Shown piece by piece: positions 1-9,595 of a DNA stretch of 64,000 nucleotides. Both the position numbers and the translations under genes were made by a program. This DNA is from Protopterus annectens. Lineage: Eukaryota; Chordata; Ceratodontiformes; Protopteridae. The stretch is taken from NCBI RefSeq assembly GCF_019279795.1, contig NC_056731.1, positions 863,297,571-863,361,570 of the forward strand. Reading direction: 5' to 3'. The notes under the pieces were generated by a model. It made no database searches. It had not been told where the DNA came from and saw nothing but the letters and a program-made list of their open reading frames with translations. The stretch's first letter is position 1, and each line of letters starts with the position of its first letter.

Positions 1-1058
1 CAGAGGCCACTGACATTGGCAATACTCAAAAGGAGTGGTTTCAAGACCGATTCCTGAGGGAGTCCACTTGTGACTGGTCTCTTTGTAGAGATGGACTCCC
101 CAATTCTAACATCCAGGGTCTTGTCTGTGAGCCAAAGTTGCAAGCAAATACCCCAGTCACTCACAGCTGCAGGCAATAAAAGTCTCCTGTCACTTTATTT
201 TGGTATTTGGAGTTTAAAACTTTTTCATCTTGTCTGTGAGCCAGCTGGTTATCCATAGGGTGACATAAAGAGTTTGTACCTAACTTCTTAAGTTTGTGAA
301 TAATGCCCGCATGGAGGATTGTGTTAAATGCCTTGACCAGGTCAAGGTACACAGTGTGAACCATTTTGGTGTCATCCATTGCTTTGATGGCTCCCTATTA
401 CACTGTCGCGGATGCAGGTTGTCGAATGTGTCTTTGTCGAACTGAAAAGCGCGAAAAGGCAAAATAGCGAAGCGGCTTTTCAGTGAATTCTTTCTTTGGG
501 AAAGAATTTGTTTGGTCGCTTTCACTACTTTGCCTTTTCGGCACTGTAGTGTGATCTCGGAGTTGGTATATTTAAGTAGGGGGGGTGTGGGGCCGAAGCC
601 CCCCACACTATGTAATGTTTTATAGTTTTTTTTTTTTCTCAGAACAGCAATTTTATTCCCTTGGGAAAAAAATCACTGTTCTGAGGATTCAACATTGTAA
701 GCTTTCGCTTACATGGGGTCGATTATGTGTCATTCACTCTTCTGAGCATGCAATATCATAATATAGATCTGCTTTGGTGACCTTCTCAAAGAAGTCCACC
801 TGACTGAGTAGGCATGACGTGCCCTTGATGAAACCAGACTTGGTTGGGTCCAGTGTCTGAAGGTTTCCTATGTCATTAATGATCATTTCCATAATAATTA
901 TTTCCATGGCTTTGCATATGAGACTAGTGAGCCTTATGGATCTGTAGTTCCTGGAATCTGTAGATGGCCCGCCTTTGTGCAGAGGGATGACTGTTCTCCA
1001 TTCATGAAGCATGAAGCCTGTTTGGAGGCTACAGTGAAATAGCAATTCCAGAGGACAT

Positions 1059-1060
<2 letters not shown>
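1..1060 (-). pseudogene. CR1-type LINE fragment A (reverse transcriptase), interrupted
   Basis: Read on the minus strand this is the middle of a CR1-type reverse transcriptase. Bases 1060 down to 780 encode the segment with VIPLHKGG, a degraded NYRSIRLTSL motif, LDPTKSGFIKG and VDFFEKVTKA. Bases 380 down to about 170 encode VYLDLVKAFNTI, the block with the first catalytic aspartate. The two halves are contiguous in the better copy at 10.9-11.3 kb, but here a 381-bp insertion lies between them. The 5' side is cut off at the (TA)n tract near 1062, and the copy runs off the window start. Stops and frameshifts show it is dead. It belongs to the same family as the copies at 4.7, 8.6, 12.4, 21.8, 22.6, 26.6 and 36.1 kb. 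Confidence 0.85.
390..770. mobile_element. 381-bp hairpin-rich insertion in CR1 copy A
   Basis: This block has no counterpart in other CR1 copies. It is flanked by near-identical 9-mers, gctttgatg (381-389) and gctttggtg (771-779), consistent with an 8-9 bp target duplication. It contains several inverted repeats: gcgaaaaggcaaaatag near 453 against its complement near 525-542, a hairpin at 486-508, gtgtgggg/ccccacac at 585-608, ctcagaacag/ctgttctgag at 638-685, and gtaagc/gcttac at 697-712. Bases 545-610 share a core with sequences at 1290-1395 (inverted), 3690-3750 and 52670-52730. No coding capacity is visible. It is probably a non-autonomous DNA element. No clean terminal inverted repeat was found, so the superfamily is unknown. 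Confidence 0.55.
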
Positions 1061-1061
<1 letters not shown>

Positions 1062-1128
<67 letters not shown>

Positions 1129-1149
1129 AATATATATATATATATATAT
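1062..1149. repeat. (TA)n microsatellite
   Basis: A pure TA run spans 1062-1126, then a short interruption (caaa) and a further TA run to 1149. It borders the left arm of the inverted-repeat element at 1150-1610. A matching TA run borders the right arm. Confidence 0.95.
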
Positions 1150-1607
1150 GGATCTATGTTGTTACATCGAAAGTACATTAAATCAAAACATACTATAGCA
1201 AACTCACTTTCGCGAAAGTGCATTTTCTCGAAAATGCACTTTGGCGAAAAAAAAAAAGCCAAAAAACCTACATAAATAAAACACTACTCACGTTCATGCA
1301 GGGGCCAAGCCCCCTGCTCCCTCCATGTGGGGGGCTGTGCCACCCACACCCACCTACTCTAATATTCTGACTTTGAGATCGCACTACAGTGGGGAAAAGG
1401 GAATATTCCCTTATCCCCGCTGTACCATGATCTAAGCAACAGTTTTCGTAGTTGTACAATCAACAGTACATGTTAATGTACAACTAAATCTACATGCAAA
1501 CTGCATGTGGTTTTTTCCCTTTCTTTTGCAAAAGTGCATTTTTGCTAAAATGCACTTTTGCGAAAGTGAGTTCGCTGTAGTACGTTTCGATTTAACACAC
1601 TTTCGGA

Positions 1608-1610
<3 letters not shown>
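1150..1610. mobile_element. Inverted-repeat (MITE-like) element between two TA tracts
   Basis: The left arm (about 1168-1250) and right arm (about 1526-1606) are imperfect reverse complements over roughly 80 bp. Both contain cgaaagt, an attaaatc-type stretch, the segment caaactcactttcg/cgaaagtgagttcg, and an internal hairpin aaagtgcat...atgcacttt. The middle holds a 56-bp near-palindrome at 1377-1432 centred on gaatattc, a tagttgtaca/tgtacaacta hairpin (1450-1486) and a catgc/gcatg hairpin (about 1492-1506). Bases 1290-1395 carry, in reverse orientation, the core also found at 545-610. No ORF is meaningful. TA on both sides fits a TA-targeting DNA transposon, but the microsatellites hide any target duplication. 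Confidence 0.6.

Positions 1611-1658
<48 letters not shown>
1611..1658. repeat. (TA)n microsatellite
   Basis: A TA dinucleotide run directly follows the right arm of the inverted-repeat element. It grades into a degenerate gata/tata stretch to about 1700. Confidence 0.95.
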
Positions 1659-1661
<3 letters not shown>

Positions 1662-2927
1662 GAGAGATAGATATAGGTATCGATATAGATATATGTATGT
1701 ATATGGGTTCCCTCCTAAAGATCGAGTGTGTGCTTGGGCAACAGTTGTTTAGTTCACTATTTATGGCTGACTAAGTATCTAGTCAAGTGGTGTCCAAGAT
1801 CTCACAATTCCTTCAGTTGGAGTATGATGATGCAAGGTATTACCAGCTATGCCAGGAGAAGTAGGGCAGTGGATGTGTAACATATGTCAGCACAGCTAGC
1901 TAGAATTTTGTAAAGAATTATATGTCATTTGTATATCATACTGATTTGTACAGATGCTTGTGTTGAAAATTTATTTCTAAAGTTGCTTGTGTTAAAAATG
2001 TATCAACAGTGTGCCGTGCTAGACAGAAAAGAAATATACATGTATATCAGACTGTCTGTATTGTAACTGATTAAATGTATTTGTTTTAATAGAGGATACT
2101 AAATGAGAAGAGGTTAAGCTCAGCTCCAGCTAACTTTGAAAAAATAGTAAGAAAATAAATTACTCAATTTAGGTAATAAAGATAATATCTTACAGTTCTG
2201 ATTGCAGCCAGAGACAAAATATCTGGGAAAACAGGTATTAGGAAGCCTTCTGTATTGTCTTTAACAATGAACTAATTGCTACTCTGGAATGGTAGAAGTT
2301 TGACATTGTTTTAAGACTTCCAAAAGTTGCAACAGATCTTAGCAAGTTATATGTGTGTGTGTATTATTGACACGTGCTAAATCTTGGCAGCTTCTAACCA
2401 AGGGGGTAGCAAGGGACCCAAATGTCAGATGACCAGAGGTATGTGATGTTATTCTGTAATTCATCACTAAAAATTATGTTTTAATATTAGGTGAGACTGA
2501 AGTATCAGAGGAGTCTGTTTTTGGAACCTGACAAGGAAGGATCCTCACCTACGTCATCTTGCCTTGCTCTAGTAAGTGAATCAAGAATAGTAAGTCTTTA
2601 GTTCAGTCAGGAAAATATAGTGAGATAGTTAAGAACTGTTTTTCTGTATCTGTGTTAATCTATTCATCTGTGTTATTTTTATATTTCCTTTGATTGAAAT
2701 GCTGGTGCTTACTGTAAACAGATATTTGATATTTCCATGTTCTTTCATTATTTACTATTAAATATATATATATATATATATATACACTTTTTACTGTGAC
2801 TGGACTTTTAGAGAATATTTTAACTGCTGAGAGTACTATATCTATTTGGTGACACACTGTGGCCACACCTGAAAGTTGTACTGCATTGGCCAAACACTAT
2901 CATTTGTATTAATATTAATTTCAGTCA

Positions 2928-3155
2928 CTACTGCGGTGGTGGTGCTGCGGTAACATTGTAGCCTCACAGTTAGACGTTGCCCGTTCGATTCTCAGTTAGA
3001 GCATCTTCTGTGTGACAACATGCGTGAATGGGTGTTCCTTCATTGAAAGTTGTGCGTTAGGCCTGGCAAGCCAGCACATAAAACTTACTGCCAATCATTA
3101 GCGGGCCGGAGTTCCGCTGTGGCGACCCCTAACTGGGAAAAGCCGAAAGACGCAA
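2928..3155 (+). mobile_element. tRNA-derived SINE, family 1, copy S1
   Basis: It starts with a tRNA-like head (ctgcggtggtggtgctgcgg) with a box-B-like gttcgattctc. The shared body follows (gccaatcattagcgg, gttccgctgtggcgacccct) and it ends in gggaaaagccgaaagac. It is flanked by a perfect 14-bp target duplication, attaatttcagtca, at 2914-2927 and 3156-3169. The uninterrupted site is visible in the LTR copy near 47950. This SINE therefore inserted after the LTR did. Confidence 0.92.
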
Positions 3156-3291
3156 ATTAATTTCAGTCAGTATAATTGGGTACCCTTGTAAGATCCTTAG
3201 AGTAGCCAGCTTTGGAGTGGCTGGTGGCAGTAACTACCTTATAGTCTGGGCAGTAGGGGACATAGCTAGTAAATCTGTGCCAGCTTTTCCC

Positions 3292-3295
<4 letters not shown>

Positions 3296-3332
<37 letters not shown>
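3296..3332. repeat. (TG)n microsatellite inside the solo LTR
   Basis: A TG run of about 18 repeats sits at the same LTR position as the longer TG run at 48111-48188 in the 5' LTR. A short second TG run follows at 3351-3360. The tract is therefore an inherited part of the LTR. Confidence 0.92.
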
Positions 3333-3333
<1 letters not shown>

Positions 3334-3689
3334 AAATCAAATTTCAAAGAGTGTGTGTGTCAGGTACTTGGAGCAGGGACACAAAGCAATGGTTTCACAG
3401 AGAGAGTGGTGGAGGACTTGGCTTAGGTACTTGGTTGAGGACTTAACTCTACAGCTGTGCTAGTGGGAAGTCTTAATGGGAATCTGGAGAGAGAAAAAGA
3501 AACCAGCCCCCAGACTGAATGTGTTTCCTATGTGCTCTTAAGGGAAGTTGTGCTTGATGCAGAGAGCTGCATCTGGAAATACTGGGTGTATCCATTTTTG
3601 TTCCAAGTGAATGTCCCTCTCCAGTGTCAGTGATGAGGATTCAGGCTCCTTGATTACTGGCTTAGAGTGGGGACGTTACAGTGAGTATG

Positions 3690-3770
3690 CCCTTTTGTGA
3701 GATCTTGGAGTTAGTATATATAATTAGCAGGGGGTGTGGGGCTGCCTGCAAAAAAAAAAACGTTTTTATT
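3690..3770 (+). repeat. Copy of the dispersed hairpin-family core
   Basis: The stretch with gagatcttggagttag, tatatataattagcaggg and ggtgtggggctg matches the core at 545-600 and 52670-52725. It begins about 10 bases after the solo LTR ends. The surrounding 3770-4460 is A/T-rich and unassigned. Confidence 0.5.
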
Positions 3771-4461
3771 TGTTTTTTTTTCATTAAGTTTTGCATGCAC
3801 TGAGGCTTTTTCTTGGTAAAGGCATAGCTTCTCGTCAATGTAGCATTTTCATAAAAACATCAATGTTTTGCATGTCAATGTAGGTTATATTTCTTGTTTC
3901 CTACTATAATCATGTCCATTTTTTTTTACTTTAATACACATACTGGAATCACAAAAGTTAACAGTTTAGACAAAGCCTGTGTATTAATAATAACATTTAT
4001 AAGGCCAAAGCTGCATGAAACATGTCTTCATCTGCCCCCCCTTCCAAAAACCAATACAAGGGATCCATTTAGGGAGGATCAATGGCCTAGCAAAGCATAG
4101 CAGCCATAAGATCCAAAGGACTGTAGGTGAAGCTGATGCTGATTCTTTAAAATAAGTTAGGCAAGGACTGAATAGGGCTTTACTGTTTAGCCACTGTATC
4201 CTGCAAGTGGGTACCCTACGTAATACATTCATGTGTTCTAAATAAATAATCACCAACAAATAGACATCTACTACAGCAGCTCAAAGAATATCAGAATTAT
4301 TTCATCCATGTAAAATAACCATGTAGAAGTAATCAAAAACTGCTTAATTATGTGGTTGTAATGCATCTTTTTCCCTTAGAGCAGACTGGCCAGTGAGTTA
4401 ATATGCAAAAATGAACTTTTTTGGTTTAGTACAGGCTTCAAACATATCATTGCTGTACTGA

Positions 4462-4594
<133 letters not shown>

Positions 4595-4739
4595 ATCTAC
4601 CCATACTTACTTAACATGCTTGTGTAGGGTTTAGGCAGCAATGCTCTCAGTGTTTAAGGAGACTTGAAAGTTTGCCATGTTATCATGTAATAGTAGGAAG
4701 TTAGCCTTAGATTAGTTCCTGAATATTCCAGGGTTATCT

Positions 4740-5830
4740 GGGGTTCCAGGTTTTATTTTTACTTCAAAGGAGACCATTTTGTGGTGTGATATTACTAGAG
4801 AAGACACCACACTAAGGAGTGTGCAGCACTTTCCCATATTAGTGAGTACCAGATCCAGTATGTTTGCAGACCTTGTTGGTGTACTGACAATCTGGTCCAG
4901 GGAGTTTGTGTTTAAAAATCCAGGAATCTCTGTGCCTGTACATTTGGTGTTGTATGTGATTCTCAGTTAATAGTCGGGTAATTAAAGTTGCCCACAAATA
5001 TGGTATTGGGTTGGATGGTGAGTGTTTCTAATATGTTTAAATACATGGTATGGGTTTTCTGGGTCACAGAGGTGGACCTATAGCTTGCAAAGAAGTGGTA
5101 CTGGATTTTGCCTATGGTGATTTGAATGTGGAGAAGCTCAAGTGAATTGTCCTATTTGACCAGCCTTGAGGTATATTTATTTTTGATGTAAATCAAGACA
5201 CCCCCACCTATAGTAGATCCTTTCATGCTGAATAATATTGCATCCCTTTAGAATGGCACCAGAAACTAAGCTAATTATTAAAGTCAGTCATCTTTTGTTC
5301 ATATTGTGGCATCATCCTTGGAGAAGGTAAAATGCTGCTCAGTGCTAGGATTATACAAGCCTGAGACACATATTCCAAGAGCTCCACAATGTCTGTCTTC
5401 ATATAGTCTAGGGATGTATGTCTCAGGTCATTTACACCCACATGGACTGTGACTGAGTCATACTGGTACTTGTGGTCCAATGACCTGAGCGCATGTGCAG
5501 TATGGTGGATTCTAGCCCCTGATAGGCAACTGACCATGACTTTCTCCTTACTCAGCCTGGTGAGAGGGACATCAGTTTGTTTCACAATGGAGTCTCCAGT
5601 GACTACAATGTTGGCTTCTGTGGTGGCTTGCCTTATAAGCTTAGAAATAGAGGCTTCATGAGATGTGGCTGTATGTGTTGGTGTGGTTGTTTTAAAGGAG
5701 TGTGTTCAGAGTTGCTGATGGAGTTTGTTATGTGTACTTTGTCTGGGAGGTCTTTGGGGTTTAGGTAGGTTACATTTAAGTGCCTTGGCATATGTGAGTC
5801 TATGTGTCTTCTCATGGGTGTGGCCAGGCA
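4740..5830 (-). pseudogene. CR1 fragment B: endonuclease plus ORF1 esterase piece
   Basis: Minus strand. Bases 5820-5270 encode the C-terminal esterase-like part of ORF1, with SCLSGARI, VHVGVNDL (block III, GxND) and ILPSPRMMPQ. Bases 5225-4740 encode the AP-type endonuclease of ORF2, recognisable from a degraded GDFNYPTIN motif (GNFNYPTIN, near 4990) and the following TxGxNILDxV-like region. The end of ORF1 and start of ORF2 are fused with about 250 bp missing compared with the copy at 8.6 kb. There are several frame breaks. The copy is dead and truncated on both sides. Confidence 0.82.
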
Positions 5831-6379
5831 TAATCTTTGTACTCAAAGTACATTATTTTACTGAGCATCACAGCAATAAGTTTTTTTAGGTCATGTTATG
5901 TCTACAACTGTCTAAATTAATTCAATAGCGCTAATCTAAAAACAATATGTTTAATAGTTTTAGGGGGAACATTTTAATTAAATGTATTAAGTCCTTGGGG
6001 GGCAGCATTTTGAGATATGTGTCCATTTTTAATTGATAAGTGTCCAAGGGGGTAGCATTAAGAGCCTGTGAGTACAAAATGAAATTTACTTGCTACACCC
6101 TTGTGTCTGCTTCGAACTGTGTGTGATGTGTGCAGAGTGTGTACTACTGACAACCATATTGACGTTAGGAGTGCTTTTATGTGAGGGCCTCCAGTAACAT
6201 TGTGTAAATACATCTGTCATATACCTTATCAGTTTGTTTGAGAATTTACTAGTTGTCAGTAAACATGAGGCAATTTCTACATTGTCTCAGGATGCCCTTA
6301 TCCACCAAGCTGGTAACGGAGATAGAGGGGAAGGTGATATCCATGGCTACAGACCCTTTTTATTTATTAGACAGTTGGA
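5831..6379. other. Unassigned A/T-rich stretch
   Basis: No gene or known repeat was recognised. Two loose copies of a motif, tccttggggggcagcatttt (about 5991) and tccaagggggtagcattaag (about 6042), lie 51 bases apart. Confidence 0.4.
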
Positions 6380-6830
6380 GACATTTATATTTGTTTTGCT
6401 GAGTGCATTCATTTTTAATTCTAAGCAGTTTTTGCAAAAGACTATAATAAACATGATTTTTTTTTGTTCTGTAAGAAGCTGGAGCCTGAAAAAAGGGAAA
6501 AAGTGGCCTATTCCTCTAATGTGGTAAATAGCTGCATATGTGTTAGCACAATCTGCATGTGTATGTATGTGTCATGTCTTTCAACTTTTACTTTGAAATT
6601 ATGGGCACAGAAAAAATAATTAGGAAAAAGCTTCTGTATTACGTACTCTTACTGGTGGTATTAACTCAAAATAATTTCCAAATTTAGGAGCGATGGAACA
6701 AAAGTTTGAGAACAAATTAGATGTGATCTTCCAAATTCAGGAGAGCTGAGAGGTGCTTGTGGGCTTGTGTATTGGACCTTTATGGTTTATGACTGAAAAC
6801 TGATTACTTTTTGGTTTAATTAAATTAAAT
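6380..6830 (+). repeat. Unclassified interspersed repeat YX, first part, copy 1
   Basis: It aligns with 15015-15442 at roughly 80% by eye. Shared landmarks are ataaacatgatt, aaaagggaaaaagtg, cctctaatgtggtaaatag, ttcaggagag and ttggacctttatggttta. After a TACA microsatellite (6840-6870) and a SINE it continues at 7161. No coding capacity is evident and the superfamily is unknown. Confidence 0.7.
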
Positions 6831-6882
6831 AAATATGTATATGCATACATACATACATGCATACATAAATGAAATCTTTAAT

Positions 6883-7160
6883 TGTTGTTGGTCTTTCGGC
6901 TTTTCCCGGTAAGGGGTCGCCACAGCGGAACTCCGGTCAGCTAATGATTGGCAATAGATTTTTACGAAATGCCGAGGTGCCAGCTCAATGCCCAACCTTC
7001 AATGAAGGCATGCCCATTTACACACGAATGTCTTTCAGACACTACCCAACCATGGGGAGGACATGCAGACTCCACACAGAAGGCACTCCCAAGCCAAGCC
7101 GAGAATTGAACGGGAGAACCTCTTGCTGTGAGGTAACAGCACTACCGACGTACCACCGTA
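6883..7160 (-). mobile_element. tRNA-derived SINE, family 1, copy S2
   Basis: Reverse-orientation copy. The 3' tail (gttgttggtctttcggcttttcccgg) comes first, then the shared body (ggggtcgccacagcgg, gctaatgattgg). The complemented tRNA-like head near 7100-7160 is degraded. No clean target duplication was found. Confidence 0.85.
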
Positions 7161-7400
7161 ACATGGCTTAAATAACAAGATGGAGGAGGGATACTAATAG
7201 CATTCAGTATCTTCACAAAAACCCAACTGTGAACCTCCCCCACGATGGCTGTTTTTTGTGCTGTAACTAGTAGTGATGGTCGATAAAGACTAAAATGATG
7301 TGCTGATAGCTTATGTTTGTGTTGTACAGGACTGATTTGCACACATTTAAAGATCATCACTTGTGAATGTTCTTCTCTCTCATTTAATGAGATTGCTTAG
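7161..7400 (+). repeat. Repeat YX, second part, copy 1
   Basis: Bases 7166-7240 match 18380-18470 (aataacaagatgga, gaggga/gagggt tactaa). Bases 7250-7395 match 19370-19505 (gtgctgtaact, tttgcacacatttaaagatc). The second copy is interrupted between these two pieces by PLE-3, so copy 1 shows the unbroken order. Confidence 0.7.
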
Positions 7401-8480
7401 GTGGGGAGCCAGTTATACACACTGAGCCAAGTGGAGGAGGGGCATTGACTACTTCTCTGATCTGAGATATATAACAATCTGTATCCTGTTTTTTTTTTTG
7501 CTTATTTTTACTAGTTATTGCTTCTAGAAATTTATATATAACACTTTGTATTCTCTGCCGCATACTTTTTACTGTATTTTATTGCTATTAACTAATCTGC
7601 ATGGTTAAACTAAAATTGTCTGCCTTACAGGGCCTGATAAATAAGTTTTTTACTGTCACACTGTTTATAAAGCTTTTTAGCTAGTTTCACTGTGTGAAAG
7701 GTATTAATGGGAAATTTTATCTACTTGTTAAGCACCTGTTTGTTTGTTCTGATTTTCTGCCTAGGAGTGTATTGTATAACTGATTTGTTTGCAGTTAAAA
7801 GCATTCTATAGTCTCTTTGCTCCTTTATCTGTTTAAAAACTTTCATTTTGTGACTCACTGCTGTTCTGCTGTGATAAACATTTCTGTAGTGTTTACTGTC
7901 TAAAAGAGTGTAGGCTAGTAGGTGTAGTATTGTTTCCCACTCTACCTCCCTGTTGGTGCCTTGCTGTTATACTTGGTGGCTTTGCAGTTGTCTGCCCCTA
8001 CTGTAAATTTGATCTGGGACACTCCTCCCAGTCTAGTGTCATTAGTTCATTCTACCTAATATAGAGAGAACATTTGAGAAGGCCAACCCACTTAGTTTGC
8101 TAACCTTGAATTATCTTCTGCTTCTCCTCTCTCCCTTTCCTTTAAAAAAAAAAACTTTCCTAGAATCTCCGTGTGTTCTGCTTAACTGTAAAAAAAATTA
8201 CGCTTGTTTCCTGCCTTCTAGCTTATCAGTGGGAGTGGTAAGCACTAGGTAACCTATCTACAACATAATGAGTGGTTTCTGGCCCAGAAATTGTAGTTAT
8301 TGGCCGTTTGGGCAATTTTCCCATCTCTCTCAACTTTCTGATTTAAAAGCCCGCATTTGCACTTGTTTCTTTCCTGTAACTAGCTAGTTCAGATACAGAT
8401 TCTTAGTTTTAGCACTTGAATTTGCTTATTCGTGCTCAACACTTGCTCAGATCTTGTTGTAAGCACTAAATAGGCTACAA
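7401..8480. other. Unassigned region leading into the CR1 5' UTR
   Basis: No ORF or known repeat was recognised between 7400 and about 8480. The right part, which ends just before the CR1 ORF1 start, is probably LINE 5' UTR. No second copy in this window reaches far enough upstream to set the boundary. Confidence 0.4.
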
Positions 8481-8498
8481 ATTACTACAGCACTCAGC

Positions 8499-8612
8499 CT
8501 TCCTCATTACCTAGAGGAAAACAGTTTTTGTACTTACTTTCCTCACTTGCTTAGAGAAAAACAGCTCTTGTACTCACTTTCCTCACTTGTCTAGAGGAAA
8601 ATATTTTTTTAT
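8499..8612 (+). repeat. About 40-bp tandem repeat in CR1 5' UTR
   Basis: Nearly three copies of a 39-40 bp unit, each with cctca, ctaga/ttaga g(g)aaaa and cttgtactcactt, start near 8502, 8541 and 8581. They end just before the ORF1 ATG at 8619. Repeats in this position are common in LINE 5' UTRs and may act in transcription. That role is inference. Confidence 0.75.
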
Positions 8613-8618
8613 TCAGTC

Positions 8619-9566
8619 ATGTCCAAGGGTCATCTCCCAGTGTTCCCTCCTGTCTATCTGCTTAATCTGGGCATCTTGGGGCAATGTAGCAATTGCCTCA
8701 TGTACACAGACAACCCCCTCCTCCTACCACCCAACACTACAACCTGTGAGAGATGCACTTATCTAGCCAAACTGGAGGTAAAGCACTCTTCAACCAAGAC
8801 TGAACTTGACAGTCAAGAGGAGAAGGTAAACACTTGCACCACACCACCAAAATTCACACATAGAAACACAAAAACATTTACTGAGGCTCTCAGTAATAAT
8901 CTGCTCAACCAACAGAGACCTCCAAAGCAGAAATGCAAGCAACCTCCACCCCCCAACACAACCCAAATGACACATAGCCCACAGACTCAGTGTGCCACTC
9001 AACCACAGCCCATAAGGCAAAACAACATACCCAACACACTAGTAATAGGTGACTCTACAGTCAGGCACACTGATGTCCCACTCACCAGGCTAAACACAGA
9101 GAAGGTTACTGTCAGCTGCCTGTCAGGTGCCAGGATCTGTCACATAACCCACACACTTAGGTCACTCCACAACAAGTACAAATATGACTCTGTCATTGTC
9201 CATATTGGTGTGAATGACCTGGGACGTACCTCCCTGGACTACATGAAAAGAGACATGGAAGAGCTCCCTGATCTTGTAGCCCAGGTATGTATGACCCTAG
9301 CCCTGAGTAGCATTCTGCCATCACCCAGAATGATACCGCAGTGCAAGGACAAAATGATTGACTTCAACAATTGGCTAAGCTTCTGGTATCATTCTAAGGG
9401 GATCCAGTATCTGTCTGCCTGGGACGACATGATCGACAGACCACGATGCTTTGCCAGAGCTGGCCTGCACCTATCACCCCTGGGATTCCGGATACTGGCT
9501 AAGCTTCTTGTCGCCCCTATAGTGCCTTTTTTAGGCAAGGTTCAAATGACAAATTCACCACCATAA
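8619..9566 (+). CDS. CR1 LINE ORF1 protein, zinc-finger plus SGNH-esterase-like domain
   Basis: An intact 315-residue ORF. Near the N-terminus is a CxxC...CxxC cluster (C23, C26, C43, C46), compatible with a zinc finger. A Gln/Pro/Thr/Lys-rich linker follows (about 60-135). From about residue 140 it has the SGNH-hydrolase signature known from CR1/L2 ORF1: LVIGDST with Ser146, VHIGVND with Gly197 and Asn199, and AGLHLSPLGF with His284. The Asp expected three residues before this His is Ala281. The family role, known from CR1 ORF1 proteins, is RNA binding and possibly esterase activity in the ribonucleoprotein. ORF2 follows after a 29-base gap. The ATG at 8619 is the first in the long frame. 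The copy is intact, but its partner ORF2 is broken. Confidence 0.85.
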   Translation: MSKGHLPVFPPVYLLNLGILGQCSNCLMYTDNPLLLPPNTTTCERCTYLAKLEVKHSSTKTELDSQEEKVNTCTTPPKFTHRNTKTFTEALSNNLLNQQRPPKQKCKQPPPPNTTQMTHSPQTQCATQPQPIRQNNIPNTLVIGDSTVRHTDVPLTRLNTEKVTVSCLSGARICHITHTLRSLHNKYKYDSVIVHIGVNDLGRTSLDYMKRDMEELPDLVAQVCMTLALSSILPSPRMIPQCKDKMIDFNNWLSFWYHSKGIQYLSAWDDMIDRPRCFARAGLHLSPLGFRILAKLLVAPIVPFLGKVQMTNSPP

Positions 9567-9595
9567 TAGGAACAGGCAAGCAAAAACTGAGGGTA

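Larger units (their letters stand above)
1823..3680 (+). mobile_element. Solo LTR of the 46.85-kb LTR-retrotransposon family
   Basis: This region aligns along its whole length with the 5' LTR at 46850-48445. Shared landmarks include gtgtaacatatgtcag, agatgcttgtgtt, gccagagacaaaa, a TG microsatellite, ctgcatctg and the 3' end near gttaca. Once the SINE and its duplicated target are removed, the length is about 1.6 kb, matching the full LTR (1596 bp). No gag or pol follows, so this is a solo LTR left by recombination, or an isolated remnant. A 5-bp target duplication is not convincing (tggag before, gtgag after). It is more diverged than the other LTR copies. Confidence 0.8.

Noticed and set aside
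1029-1275. Ile-Tyr repeat reading frames
   Set aside because: They are translations of TA microsatellites with no protein meaning.
2928-3000. tRNA gene
   Set aside because: The box-A/box-B-like sequence is the head of a SINE, and identical heads recur at six other sites with target duplications.
8790-9020. Minus-strand 76-codon frame
   Set aside because: A shadow of the CR1 ORF1 linker.
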